A stretch of 64,000 bases of DNA, taken from NCBI RefSeq assembly GCF_029714945.1, contig NZ_CP121634.1, positions 868,001 to 932,000 on the forward strand, in the 5' to 3' direction. A program made the translations under genes and the position numbers. This document shows positions 26,893 to 35,404 of the stretch, piece after piece. The notes under the pieces are model-generated. The model was not told the DNA's origin. It saw only the letters and a program-made list of their open reading frames with translations, and made no database searches. The stretch's first letter is position 1. Every line of letters begins with the position of its first letter. This DNA comes from Bradyrhizobium sp. CIAT3101. GTDB taxonomy: Bacteria > Pseudomonadota > Alphaproteobacteria > Rhizobiales > Xanthobacteraceae.

Positions 26893-27096
26893 ATGTCTAC
26901 TTGCACCGACAATTCGATGACAAATCATCATGCACCCGGCCTGCTCTACCAGATCGGAGAGACCCTCCATGTCTGGCACGAGCGTTACCGGACCCGTCGC
27001 GAACTGACCAACTGGACCGCCCGCGATCTCCACGATGTCGGCCTGTCCTGGACCGATGTCGCGTACGAGGCCGACAAACCCTTCTGGCGGGCCTGA
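26893..27096 (+). CDS. DUF1127 (YjiS-like) small protein
   Basis: A 67-residue protein whose C-terminal 45 residues carry the DUF1127 pattern: WHERYRTRRELTNWTARDLHDVGLS. Arginine-rich DUF1127 proteins bind RNA or affect phosphate and carbon metabolism in other alphaproteobacteria. The role here is unknown. The start lies 6 bases after GAGGAGCTG. A GNAT gene follows ~70 bases later on the same strand and may be cotranscribed. Confidence 0.85.
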   Translation: MSTCTDNSMTNHHAPGLLYQIGETLHVWHERYRTRRELTNWTARDLHDVGLSWTDVAYEADKPFWRA

Positions 27097-27165
27097 TTGG
27101 CCGCCAGGCCGGCGCCGCCTGATCACAGGGGCGCCGGCGGTCCCTCTTCCTTTGAGGCTCGTGTC

Positions 27166-27789
27166 ATGAGCATCCTTCGCCCGGAAGATCTGAAGCAGTA
27201 TTCGGACGTGCTGCGCACCCGACAGGGCGAGCCGCTCAACGTCCGCTTCGTCGAGCCGGGTGACACCGAGGAGCTTCAGCACTATTTCCGTTCACTCTCG
27301 ACCCGGTCCCGGTACAACCGCTTCTTCGGCGCCCTCAGTGAGCTGCCGAAGGGTCTGCTGAGCGAGTTCCTCGATATCGGAGCGCGCGAACGCTTTACCG
27401 TCGTTGCGACCAAGATGGTCGACGGCTTCGAGACCATTGTCGCTGAAGCGCGTTACGCCTTCCATATCGAGACCTCGACACTGGAATTCGGCCTCTCGGT
27501 CGATGACCGCTGGCAGGGCCACGGCATTGCAACCGCACTTCTGAAGAATCTCGAATGCCGCGCCGCCGCGCTTGGTGCCGAGCACATCTTTGGTGACACG
27601 CTGCGTTCCAACCAGACCATGATCTCGCTCGCGCGTAAATCCGGCTTCGCCTTCGTCAATCATCCTGACGACTGGAAGCTGGTGCGCTTCGACAAGGAGA
27701 TCCACGTCGCTCCCAAGGACATTCCCTGCGCGAGCTGGCGTCTTGCAGCGCTTTCCCGTCAGGCCGATAGCCCCTCAGCCTCGGCCTGA
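27166..27789 (+). CDS. GNAT-family N-acetyltransferase
   Basis: A 207-residue protein with a GNAT core at ~30-175. The RSRYNRFFGALSELPKGLL segment, the acetyl-CoA loop DDRWQGHGIATALL (an RxxGxG/A variant) and a following helix are visible. It transfers an acetyl group from acetyl-CoA to an unknown amine or protein. The start ATG at 27166 has TTGAGG upstream and is preferred over a 5' extension overlapping the DUF1127 stop. A strong terminator closes the unit. Confidence 0.85.
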   Translation: MSILRPEDLKQYSDVLRTRQGEPLNVRFVEPGDTEELQHYFRSLSTRSRYNRFFGALSELPKGLLSEFLDIGARERFTVVATKMVDGFETIVAEARYAFHIETSTLEFGLSVDDRWQGHGIATALLKNLECRAAALGAEHIFGDTLRSNQTMISLARKSGFAFVNHPDDWKLVRFDKEIHVAPKDIPCASWRLAALSRQADSPSASA

Positions 27790-27800
27790 CACCACTCCAA

Positions 27801-27837
27801 GCCCGGCCTGGCCAAGCCAGTGCCGGGCATTTTTTTT
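27801..27837 (+). terminator. Rho-independent terminator after the GNAT gene
   Basis: GCCCGGCCTGGC pairs with GCCAGTGCCGGGC (one bulged base, CAA loop) and is followed by eight T residues in CATTTTTTTT. A textbook intrinsic terminator. Confidence 0.93.
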
Positions 27838-27841
27838 GCCT

Positions 27842-28684
27842 TCACGCAGGATCGTCATTGGTGAAGTCGGTCGACGTCGCGACCGTCCGCCATGCCGCGA
27901 GCTCCTTTGCCACGAAGGCGTTCTTGGTCTCGATCCGCTCCACCGTGTCGCTGCCGAGCGGCAGCCGCAGCGGCGGGTTCTTGGCATCGGCGAGCGTCAG
28001 GAAGGCCTGGGCCAGCTTGCGCGGATCGCCGCGCTGGCCGTGATTGAATTCGGCCGCATGCGCGCGAGTCTTGCCGACGCTTTCGTGATAGTCGTCGATC
28101 GTCTGCGTCGTGCGCGACAGCGAGGACTCGTCGAGGAAGTCGGTGCGGAAGAAGCCCGGCTCGACCACGGTCACCTTGATGCCGAGCGGCGCGACTTCGC
28201 CAGCCAGCGCTTCACTGAGGCCCTCGACCGCGAACTTGGTCGCACCATAAACGCCCCAGCCGGGATAGCCGGTGTAGCCACCGACCGACGAGATGTTGAT
28301 GACGTGGCCCGAACGCTGCCGGCGCATATGCGGCAGCACGGCGCGGGTGACGCCGAGCAGGCCGAACACGTTCGTCGCGAACAGCTTTTGCGTCTCCGCG
28401 CCGCTCGCTTCCTCGATCGCGCCCAACAGGCCGTAGCCGGCATTGTTGACGAGGATGTCGATGCGGCCGAACTTTTTCACCGCCTGGCCGGCCGCCTCAT
28501 GGCCCTCGGCCTCGCTGGTGACGTCGAGCCGGGTGGCGAGCAGCCGCTCGTGGTTGCCCAGCCGCGCGGTGATGGTCGACGGATCGCGCGCGGTTGCGAC
28601 CACGGCGTCGCCGGCCTTCAGGGCTGCCTCGGCGATCAATGCGCCAAAACCGCGGGATGCTCCTGTGATGAACCAGACACGCAT
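27842..28684 (-). CDS. SDR-family NAD(P)-dependent oxidoreductase (classical)
   Basis: A 280-residue enzyme with TGASRGFG at the N terminus (NAD(P)-binding TGxxxGxG), NNAGYG, the catalytic Ser in INISSVGGY and an intact YGATK (YxxxK). It reduces or oxidises an alcohol/ketone with NAD(P)H; the substrate is not predictable. The start ATG at 28684 has AAAGGG upstream and begins right before the nucleotide-binding strand, so the longer frame to 28819 is rejected. It is divergent from a LysR regulator at 28804, a typical regulator/target pair. Confidence 0.9.
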   Translation of the reverse strand: MRVWFITGASRGFGALIAEAALKAGDAVVATARDPSTITARLGNHERLLATRLDVTSEAEGHEAAGQAVKKFGRIDILVNNAGYGLLGAIEEASGAETQKLFATNVFGLLGVTRAVLPHMRRQRSGHVINISSVGGYTGYPGWGVYGATKFAVEGLSEALAGEVAPLGIKVTVVEPGFFRTDFLDESSLSRTTQTIDDYHESVGKTRAHAAEFNHGQRGDPRKLAQAFLTLADAKNPPLRLPLGSDTVERIETKNAFVAKELAAWRTVATSTDFTNDDPA

Positions 28685-28803
28685 GATGTTGCCCTTTCCA
28701 ATTTGGCCGGCGATGTGCCGAAGCCGATGGGCAAGGTGTAGCGGCTCGCCATAACTGAGATAATCAGCTATATATTTCGCAAGCTCCTGAGAAAAATTCA
28801 TCA

Positions 28804-29712
28804 ATGCGGATCGACCCATCCGACCTCGCGACCTTCCTCGCCATTGCCCGCCATCGCAGCTTTCGCGCGGCGGCGACCGAGCTTGGCGTCACACCGTCGG
28901 CGCTGTCGCATGGCTTGCGCAATATCGAGGAACGACTGGGCTTGCGGCTCGTCAACCGCACCACCCGCAGCGTGGCGCTGACGGAAGCCGGCGAGCGGCT
29001 GTTTGCGCGCATCACGCCCGCCTTCCGCGACATCGACGATGCGCTGGAGGACCTCAACAATTTCCGCGGCAAGCCCGCCGGCACGCTGCGCTTCACCGCC
29101 GCGCGCCAGTCGGCACAGCTCGTGCTGCTGCCGATCGTGACGCGTTTCCTGAAAGCGTTCCCCGACGTCGGCGTCGAGATCGTCATCAACGACGCCCTGA
29201 TCGACATGGTCGCGGCCGGCTTCGATGCCGGCGTGCGCTTTGGCGAAACCATCGCCGCCGACATGATCGCGGTCCCGATCGGCCCGCGGCATCGTTTTGC
29301 CGTGGTCGGCTCGCCCGCTTTCTTCAAGTCGCACAAGCCGCCCACCACGCCGCGCGACCTGAAAGGCCTGCCCTGCATCCGTTACCGCTTCACCTCCGGC
29401 GCGCTCTATCACTGGGAGTTCGAGCGCGGCGGCATCGAGCTCGCCATCGACGTCACCGGGCCGCTGACGATGAACGACCAGGATTTGATGGTCGATGCCG
29501 CGCTCGACGGGGCTGGTCTCGCCTATGTGTTCGAGGCCCAGGTCGAATCGCTGCTCGCCAGGCGCAAGCTGGTCCGCGTGCTCGCCGACTGGTGCCCGGC
29601 CTATCCCGGCTTCTTCCTCTACTACCCGAGCCGCCGCCAGTTGCCGGCCGCGCTACGGGCGTTCGTGGATTTTGCGCGGGGCGAGGCCGGCGCGGCCCAA
29701 TCGAGGAGATGA
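28804..29712 (+). CDS. LysR-family transcriptional regulator
   Basis: A 302-residue protein with a winged helix (~4-62: FLAIARHRSFRAAATELGVTPSALSHGLRNIEERLG) and a ligand domain with DAGVRFGETIAADM. This subgroup commonly controls a divergent SDR gene. The start is 120 bases from that of the SDR (28684), and both promoters plus the operator must lie in this gap. An imperfect ATAACTGAGATAATCAGCTATAT sequence there is a candidate LysR site. Confidence 0.9.
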   Translation: MRIDPSDLATFLAIARHRSFRAAATELGVTPSALSHGLRNIEERLGLRLVNRTTRSVALTEAGERLFARITPAFRDIDDALEDLNNFRGKPAGTLRFTAARQSAQLVLLPIVTRFLKAFPDVGVEIVINDALIDMVAAGFDAGVRFGETIAADMIAVPIGPRHRFAVVGSPAFFKSHKPPTTPRDLKGLPCIRYRFTSGALYHWEFERGGIELAIDVTGPLTMNDQDLMVDAALDGAGLAYVFEAQVESLLARRKLVRVLADWCPAYPGFFLYYPSRRQLPAALRAFVDFARGEAGAAQSRR

Positions 29713-29722
29713 CGGTGCCGGC

Positions 29723-29893
29723 CTATTCCTCGGCAATCCAGATACCCCGCTCGCTCAAAGCGGTCAGGATCGCCTCGATGTCTTTCGGTTCCACCTTGGC
29801 CGACGGCAACAACTCGTTCAGTTGATCGAAAGTGACGTAGCCGGTCTTCTCCGCCAGGATGACGGCTTTCCGCACCACCTCAGACCAGTCCAT
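29723..29893 (-). CDS. Stand-alone sigma-70 region 1.1-like miniprotein
   Basis: A 56-residue gene with GGGAGAG 5 bases before its ATG at 29893. The whole protein (MDWSEVVRKAVILAEKTGYV, then TFDQLNELLPSAKVEPKDIE and AILTALSERGIWIAEE) matches region 1.1 of primary sigma factors. There this acidic domain occupies the RNA polymerase channel and blocks free sigma from binding DNA. RpoD of rhizobia has the same order: two helices, GYVTxDxLN, LPS, IExxxxxLxExGIxxxE. No other sigma region follows, so this is a free 1.1 domain. It could compete for the RNA polymerase channel, but function is inferred. It converges with the LysR gene. Confidence 0.85.
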   Translation of the reverse strand: MDWSEVVRKAVILAEKTGYVTFDQLNELLPSAKVEPKDIEAILTALSERGIWIAEE

Positions 29894-29959
29894 GTGGCTC
29901 TCCCAAAAAAGGGGGTATCTACCCTATGGAATGATCTGATGGTCTTGGCCGCGCAGCCG

Positions 29960-30790
29960 CTACTTCCCCGTGAACACCGCCTTGCGCTTCTCGATGAAGG
30001 CCTGCACGGCTTCCTTGTGATCGGCGGTCGTGGTCAGGCGGACCAGCCGTTCGGCCTCGTGGTCGCGGGCCGTCTCGAAATCGAACAGCAGGGCTTCGTC
30101 GAGATTGTCCTTCATGTAACGCAGCGCCAGGCGCGGGCCTTCGGCGAGCGACTTGGCCAGGGCGAAGGCCTCGGCCTGAAGCTTGTCATCGGGCACGACG
30201 CGATTGACGAGGCCGATGGTCTCCGCTCGGACGGCATCGACGCGATCGCCGGTGAAAAGCAGCTCGCGCGCCCGCGCGGTGCCGACGAGGCGCGTCAGCA
30301 GCCAGGCGATGCCGTAGTCGCCGGAGAGCGCGATACGGGCATAGCCGGTGGCGACGAAGGCCGATTGTGCGGCGATGCGGATGTCGCAGGCCATGGCGAG
30401 CGCAAGCCCGGCGCCGACCGCAGGGCCGGGCAGGGCGGCGATGGTCGGCTTGCGCACCGAGACCAGCGCGCCGGTGAGCAGCCGCTGCCGCTCCTGCAGA
30501 TCGGCGACGCGATCTTCCAGCGACATCTCCAGCTTTTTGGGATCGCGATGCGCGCCCATGCCCTTGACGTTGCCGCCGGCGCAGAACGCTTCGCCCGCGC
30601 CGGTGATCAGGAGCGCGCCGACATCGCGGTTCTCGCCGCAGGTCCGGATCATCGTGCGCAGCGCCGGCGTCAGCGTATCCGACAGCGAATTGCGCGCCTC
30701 CGGCCGGTTCAGCGTGATCACGGCGACGCGGTCGCGGATGACGCAGAGGAGCTCATTGGTGCCGGTGTCGATGGTGGTTTCGGTGGACAT
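29960..30790 (-). CDS. Enoyl-CoA hydratase/isomerase family protein
   Basis: A 276-residue crotonase-fold protein. The acyl-CoA oxyanion motif GAGEAFCAGGNVKGMG and the second oxyanion region PGPAVGAGLALAMACDIRIAA are visible. It hydrates or isomerises enoyl-CoA esters in fatty or aromatic acid breakdown. One typical catalytic Glu region reads SGDYGIAWLLTRLVG. The ATG at 30790 is chosen because the upstream frame runs into a family B repeat. The SDR upstream (30907) may be in the same unit. Confidence 0.9.
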   Translation of the reverse strand: MSTETTIDTGTNELLCVIRDRVAVITLNRPEARNSLSDTLTPALRTMIRTCGENRDVGALLITGAGEAFCAGGNVKGMGAHRDPKKLEMSLEDRVADLQERQRLLTGALVSVRKPTIAALPGPAVGAGLALAMACDIRIAAQSAFVATGYARIALSGDYGIAWLLTRLVGTARARELLFTGDRVDAVRAETIGLVNRVVPDDKLQAEAFALAKSLAEGPRLALRYMKDNLDEALLFDFETARDHEAERLVRLTTTADHKEAVQAFIEKRKAVFTGK

Positions 30791-30806
30791 TGTTTCTCCC
30801 CGCTCT

Positions 30807-30896
30807 CGTAGGGTGGGCAAAGCGAAGCGTGCCCACGTTGTCTTTCCGTATTTGGGATGGTGGGCACGGCGCTTTGCGCCTTTGCCCACCCTACGG
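30807..30896. repeat. Family B palindromic repeat, copy 2
   Basis: CGTAGGGTGGGCAAAG at the left and TTTGCCCACCCTACGG at the right are inverted, with inner CGTGCCCAC / GTGGGCACG arms. It lies between two same-strand genes. Confidence 0.85.
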
Positions 30897-30906
30897 CAGT
30901 CTTGCC

Positions 30907-31608
30907 TCAAAACTTCTCCACCCAGGGCCGCAGCTCGAGCTCCCAGCTCCAGGCACTGCGCGGCTGTTGCAAGACGTTCCAGTAGCTCTCCGCGATCGCG
31001 TCGGGATCGAGCATCGAATCCGGCTTGTCCGCAGGCTCCGTCCGCGCCGCGCCGCGGATGCCGCCGTCGATGACGAAATGCGCGACATGGATGCCTTGCG
31101 GCGACAATTCGCGCGCCATGCTCTGCGCCAGCCCGCGCAGTGCGAACTTGCCCATCGCGAATGGCGCGGATTGCGCGTAGCCCTTGACGCTGGCCGATGC
31201 GCCGGTGAACAGGATCGCGCCGTGCTGGTTCGGCACCATGCGCTTGGCCGCCTGCTGCGCCACCAGGAAGCCGCCATAGGCGCTGACCGCAATCGCGTTG
31301 GCAACATCAGCCGGGACCAGGTCGACGAACGGCCCGCGCGCGCGGCCGCTGGCATTGTAGACGACGAGGTCCGGCGTGCCGATCTCACGCTCGACCAGGC
31401 CGAACAGGCGCTCGACCTCCTCAGGCTCGGTGGCGTTGCAGGCATAGGCCTTCGCGCCGGTCTGGCTGCAGAGCGCACCCAGCTTCTCGATCTTTCGCGC
31501 GGCAAGGGCAACACGGATGCCCTGCGCGGACAGCAGCCGTGCCAGCGAAGCGCTCAGGCCTTCGCCGGCGCCGACGATGAGGGCGATCTTGTATTTCGGA
31601 TGTTCCAT
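30907..31608 (-). CDS. SDR-family protein with Phe in place of the catalytic Tyr
   Basis: A 233-residue Rossmann protein. The nucleotide loop is VGAGEGLSASLA (a GxxxGxS variant of GxxxGxG) and the NNAG region reads VYNASG. The active-site helix reads APFAMGKFAL, so Phe replaces Tyr of the YxxxK motif while Lys is kept; the usual Ser is present in FTGASASVKG. Without the Tyr proton donor, normal dehydrogenase chemistry is doubtful. It may be an altered enzyme or a binding protein. It sits upstream of an enoyl-CoA hydratase gene and is divergent from the acyl-CoA dehydrogenase gene, which points to acyl-CoA metabolism. Confidence 0.8.
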   Translation of the reverse strand: MEHPKYKIALIVGAGEGLSASLARLLSAQGIRVALAARKIEKLGALCSQTGAKAYACNATEPEEVERLFGLVEREIGTPDLVVYNASGRARGPFVDLVPADVANAIAVSAYGGFLVAQQAAKRMVPNQHGAILFTGASASVKGYAQSAPFAMGKFALRGLAQSMARELSPQGIHVAHFVIDGGIRGAARTEPADKPDSMLDPDAIAESYWNVLQQPRSAWSWELELRPWVEKF

Positions 31609-31854
31609 GATGTGGTCTCTGGCGTGATCTTTCGGGGACGGGAAACCGTTGATCTAGGCATCCGCTGCGCGGACAACCAGCCACGACCTAAGGCCAGCTG
31701 ATCACAATTCCGCAGAGCGAATTGCTCCTTCACGGCGATCATGCCTCCCTGACAATTTGCGGCTTTATCGCCTCTCGCGATGGGAGCATGATCGACATCA
31801 TCTCAAGCGGCAAGCAATAAGAATTGCCGTTGGGCGGAAACGAAGAGGACGATC

Positions 31855-33639
31855 ATGCACAAGCCGGCCACAGCGCAGCCAAAAAATGTCGCGGCGGAGC
31901 AGTCGGGCCTGTTGGCGCCCGATACGTCAGGCATGAATTTCTACCGCGCCGATCAGGCGCTGACGGACCTCTTGCGCATCCATCTGCCGGAGAAGCTATT
32001 CCGCCACATCGAGCCGCATCTCGATCGTCTCGGTGAACTTGCCGGCGGCCGTCTCGACGACTGCGCGCGGCTCGCCGACCGGCATACGCCGGTACTTCAT
32101 CAGCGCGACAAGTTCGGTCGCGACGTGCAGTGGATCGAATATCACCCCGCTTATCGCGAGTTGGAGAACGCCGCTTTCGGCGAGTTCGGTATCCACGCGC
32201 TCTCGATCCGCAAGGGCATCATGGGCTGGCCGGACAAATATCCCGTGGTGGCCAAGCACGCCTTTACGTTCTTGTTCAACCAGACCGAATTCGGTATGGG
32301 CTGCCCGATCAACGTCACCGACGGCTGCGCAAAATTGCTGGCGAATTTCGGCAGCGAGGCGCTGAAGGCGAAGTATCTGGACGGCCTGACCTCGACCGAC
32401 ATGAGCAAGCTGACCCAGGGCGGCCAGTTCATGACCGAGAAGGAAGGCGGCTCCGATGTCGGCACGCTGACCACGCGCGCGGTGCAGGAGGGTGACCATT
32501 GGCGCCTTCATGGCGAAAAGTGGTTCTGCTCGAATGCCGATGCGAAAGTGGTGATGCTGCTGGCGCGCCCCGAAGGTGCCGGTCCCGGCACGCGCGGCGT
32601 CGGCCTGTTCCTGATGCCGCGCTTCCTCGACGACGGCTCGCAGAACCACTACCGGATCGTGCGCCTCAAGGACAAGCTCGGCACCCGCTCGATGGCCTCG
32701 GGCGAGATCAAGCTCGAGGGCGCGATTGCGTACGCGGTCGGCAAGCTCGACCGCGGCTTCGTGCAGATGGCCGAGATGGTGAACTCGTCGCGTCTCTCCA
32801 ACGGCGTGAAATCGACCGCGCTGATGCGCCGCGCCTATCACGACGCGATGACGGTGGCGAAGAACCGCGTCGTGTTCGGCAACCGCATCATCGACCTGCC
32901 GCTCGGGCGACGGCAGATGCTGAAGATCATGCTGCCGGTCGAGCAGGCGCTGTCGATGAGCTTTCTCACCGCCGATGCGCTCGATCGTGCGGAGGCCGGC
33001 AGCCAGGATGCGGCGGCGTTGCTGCGCATCCTGACGCCGACGCTGAAATTCCGCGCGACGCGCGATGCGCGAAAAGTCTGCGGCGATGCGCTCGAGATGC
33101 GCGGCGGCATCGGCTACATCGAGGAATTCGCGACGCCGCGCCTGCTGCGCGATGCCCATCTCGGCTCGGTCTGGGAGGGCACCGGCAACATCGTCGCGAT
33201 CGATGCGCTCCGGCGCGCGGTTGGCCGCCATGGTGCCGAGTCCGCGCTTGCCGCCGATCTGCACGCCCGCCTCGACGACAGCGGCTCCGTGCCGCAGGCC
33301 TGGCGCGACAATTTGCGCGGCTTCGTCGATCGTGCCGTCGGCTTCGCGCGCGAGGTCGCAGGCAAGTCGGAGAACGAGGCCGATGCGCGCCGTGCCACGA
33401 GCCTGCTCTATCACGTCGCAAGCGCCGTTGCGCTCGCCTGGGAGGCGCATCGCATCCACGACATGCGCGGCGACGCGCGCCGGCTGCTGCTGTCGCGGCT
33501 GGTGATCGACCATCGCGTTGCGCCGAGCGATCCGTTCCGGCTGACGGAAAATGCCACGCAAGCGAAAATCGCAGCGCTTCTGCTCGGCGACCGCGTGGCC
33601 TCCATGAGCGAGGTTGGCGAACTGGTTCTGGCAGCGTAG
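31855..33639 (+). CDS. Acyl-CoA dehydrogenase family protein, AidB-like
   Basis: A 594-residue flavoprotein, longer than the ~380 of simple acyl-CoA dehydrogenases. FAD/substrate motifs include MTEKEGGSDVGTL (~198-210), GEKWFCSNADA and the C-terminal GGIGYIEEFATPRLLRDAHLGSVWEGTGN, the last being typical of the AidB subgroup and of long-chain relatives. An extra C-terminal helical region (~460-594) fits this. The reaction is probably alpha,beta-dehydrogenation of an acyl-CoA; AidB itself is linked to alkylation protection, so function is uncertain. An alcohol dehydrogenase gene follows 44 bases later. Confidence 0.88.
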   Translation: MHKPATAQPKNVAAEQSGLLAPDTSGMNFYRADQALTDLLRIHLPEKLFRHIEPHLDRLGELAGGRLDDCARLADRHTPVLHQRDKFGRDVQWIEYHPAYRELENAAFGEFGIHALSIRKGIMGWPDKYPVVAKHAFTFLFNQTEFGMGCPINVTDGCAKLLANFGSEALKAKYLDGLTSTDMSKLTQGGQFMTEKEGGSDVGTLTTRAVQEGDHWRLHGEKWFCSNADAKVVMLLARPEGAGPGTRGVGLFLMPRFLDDGSQNHYRIVRLKDKLGTRSMASGEIKLEGAIAYAVGKLDRGFVQMAEMVNSSRLSNGVKSTALMRRAYHDAMTVAKNRVVFGNRIIDLPLGRRQMLKIMLPVEQALSMSFLTADALDRAEAGSQDAAALLRILTPTLKFRATRDARKVCGDALEMRGGIGYIEEFATPRLLRDAHLGSVWEGTGNIVAIDALRRAVGRHGAESALAADLHARLDDSGSVPQAWRDNLRGFVDRAVGFAREVAGKSENEADARRATSLLYHVASAVALAWEAHRIHDMRGDARRLLLSRLVIDHRVAPSDPFRLTENATQAKIAALLLGDRVASMSEVGELVLAA

Positions 33640-33683
33640 GCTGCTCGGCACGATCAAGCAAAAAAAGCCATAGGGAGTGCTCG

Positions 33684-34772
33684 ATGAAGGCCGCCGTCCT
33701 TTATGAAGTCAACAAGCCGCTGGTCATCGAGGATGTCAGCCTGCCGAAGCCCGGGCCGCGCGAAGTGCTGATCCGCACGTCCGTCGCCGGGCTCTGCCAC
33801 TCCGATCTGCACTTCATGGAAGGCCTCTACCCGCATCCGCTGCCCGCGGTGCTCGGGCACGAGTCCGCCGGTGTTGTCGAGCAGGTCGGCTCTGACGTGA
33901 CCTATGTGAAACCGGGCGATCACGTCGTGACCTGTCTGTCCGTGTTCTGCGGCACCTGCGACAATTGCACCACGGGCCGCACCGTGCTCTGCACCGACAC
34001 CACGGTGAAGATGCTGCCGGGCGCCTCGGACCGGATGCAGTGGAACAGGTCGGAGAAGCTGCATCAGTTCCTCAACCTCTCGTCCTTTGCCGAGCAGATG
34101 CTGGTGCACGAGAACGCGATCGTCAAAATTCGCAAAGAGATGCCGCTTGATCTCGCCGCGCTGATCGGCTGCGGCGTCATCACCGGCTATGGCGCGGTGG
34201 TGAACACCGCGAAGGTGACCGCGGGCGAGACCGTGGCGGTGATCGGCTGCGGCGGTGTCGGCATGGCCGCGATCAACGGCGCGCAGATCGCCGGTGCCGG
34301 GCGGATCATTGCCATCGACACCAATCCCGCAAAACTCCAGCTCGCGACCAAGCTCGGTGCGACCGACATCATCAATCCCGCCGACGGCGACGTGGTGAAG
34401 CAGGTGCGAGACCTCACCAATGGCGGCGTGCAGCATTCCTTCGAGGTGCTCGGCCGCAAGGAAACCGCCGAGCAAGCCTTCGGCATGCTCGCCTCCGGCG
34501 GCACCGCGACTATCGTCGGCATGATCCCGTTCGGCCAGAAGATCGAGCTGCACGGTTTCGATTTCTTGCGCGAGCGTCGGATCCAGGGCTCGTCGATGGG
34601 CTCCAACCATTTCCGTGTCGACATGCCGCGCCTGGTCGACTTCTACCTGCGCGGCCGGCTGCACCTGGAAGACTGGATCTCGGCCAAGCTGAAGCTCAGC
34701 GAGATCAACGAGGGTTTTGCCAACATGAAAGCCGGCAAGACGCTGCGGAGCGTGATCGTGTTTGATAGTTGA
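33684..34772 (+). CDS. Zinc-dependent alcohol dehydrogenase, class III/NDMA-like MDR family
   Basis: A 362-residue medium-chain dehydrogenase. The catalytic zinc ligands are in GLCHSDLHFMEG and GHESAG plus C in IGCGV. The structural zinc site CGTCDNCTTGRTVLC has the four-cysteine pattern, and the NAD loop is VIGCGGVGMAA. It oxidises an alcohol or hydroxymethyl adduct with NAD. The ATG at 33684 with TAGGGAG 8 bases upstream is clear; the reading frame happens to stay open for ~395 codons upstream over the previous gene, which is not coding. Likely cotranscribed with the acyl-CoA dehydrogenase. Confidence 0.92.
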   Translation: MKAAVLYEVNKPLVIEDVSLPKPGPREVLIRTSVAGLCHSDLHFMEGLYPHPLPAVLGHESAGVVEQVGSDVTYVKPGDHVVTCLSVFCGTCDNCTTGRTVLCTDTTVKMLPGASDRMQWNRSEKLHQFLNLSSFAEQMLVHENAIVKIRKEMPLDLAALIGCGVITGYGAVVNTAKVTAGETVAVIGCGGVGMAAINGAQIAGAGRIIAIDTNPAKLQLATKLGATDIINPADGDVVKQVRDLTNGGVQHSFEVLGRKETAEQAFGMLASGGTATIVGMIPFGQKIELHGFDFLRERRIQGSSMGSNHFRVDMPRLVDFYLRGRLHLEDWISAKLKLSEINEGFANMKAGKTLRSVIVFDS

Positions 34773-34784
34773 CGTCTAGGACGG

Positions 34785-34892
34785 TGTCATCGCCCGCGAA
34801 GGCGGGCGATCCAGTGCTCTGCGGCGGAAGTTGCGTGAACGAACTATTGCCGCCGCGGTGTACTGGATGCCCCGGTCAAGCCGGGGCATGAC
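34785..34892. repeat. Palindromic repeat related to family A
   Basis: TGTCATCGCCCGCGAAGGCGGGCGATCCAGT at the left and ACTGGATGCCCCGGTCAAGCCGGGGCATGAC at the right: each arm is a hairpin and the outer ends (TGTCAT, ATGAC) and the inner CCAGT/ACTGG pair. It sits between convergent genes. Confidence 0.7.
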
Positions 34893-34921
34893 TGCGGAGT
34901 GTGGGGATGGCCTGCATCAAC

Positions 34922-35275
34922 TCACCGTGACACGTGCGCCGACACCGCCAGCCACGTGCCGTTCTTCTTCGTCCAGCAGTCCGTATAGCGCCCGGTCGCC
35001 TGCTGACCATCCGCGGTGGTGTAGCTCGTCGCCGCGTGGATGATGGCGAAGTCGCCCATGATGCGGATGATGACGTCGAAGGCGTGCAGATTGCGGATCG
35101 CGGTCGGCCGCGCGGTCTGCTCCAGGAAGGCGGCGCGGTCGACCAGCGACTTGTCGGGATTGGAGCAGTAAAATTCCGGCGCCAAAATCTCGTCGAAGCG
35201 TTTGACGTCGCAGTTCTGCACGGAGGCGACGTAGTCGCGGTTGAGTGCGGTGAGCTGTTCGAGGTCCTGGCTCAT
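34922..35275 (-). CDS. NTF2-like / DUF4440 fold protein
   Basis: A 117-residue protein with the SnoaL/NTF2 pattern: an N-terminal helix LEQLTALNRDYVASVQNCDV, EILAPEFYCSNPD, and the C-terminal strand GRYTDCWTKKNGTWLAVSAHVSR. Such proteins are small enzymes or ligand-binding scaffolds; there is no specific prediction. The ATG at 35275 has GGGAGAGA upstream. Soluble, no signal peptide. Confidence 0.75.
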   Translation of the reverse strand: MSQDLEQLTALNRDYVASVQNCDVKRFDEILAPEFYCSNPDKSLVDRAAFLEQTARPTAIRNLHAFDVIIRIMGDFAIIHAATSYTTADGQQATGRYTDCWTKKNGTWLAVSAHVSR

Positions 35276-35297
35276 GATGCGTCTCTCCCGATTCGAC

Positions 35298-35397
35298 CCT
35301 CATGGTGAGGAGGCGCGCCGTCTCGAACCATGAAGGCCCCGATCTGTCCTGTGGCCATCCTTCGAGACGACCGCTTCGCGGTCTCCTCAGGATGAGG
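35298..35397. repeat. Family C palindromic repeat, copy 1
   Basis: The left arm CCCTCATGGTGAGGAGGCGC is mirrored by the right arm CTCCTCAGGATGAGG, with an internal TCTCGAACCATGAAGG / CCATCCTTCGAGACG pair. Further copies lie at 42033 and 49175. Confidence 0.8.
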
Positions 35398-35404
35398 TTC
35401 TCGT

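Noticed and set aside
32499..33683. In-frame extension of the alcohol dehydrogenase by ~395 codons over the acyl-CoA dehydrogenase gene
   Set aside because: The extension is the shadow of a well-supported gene in another frame; its sequence is arginine-rich without family pattern, and a clear ribosome binding site precedes the ATG at 33684.
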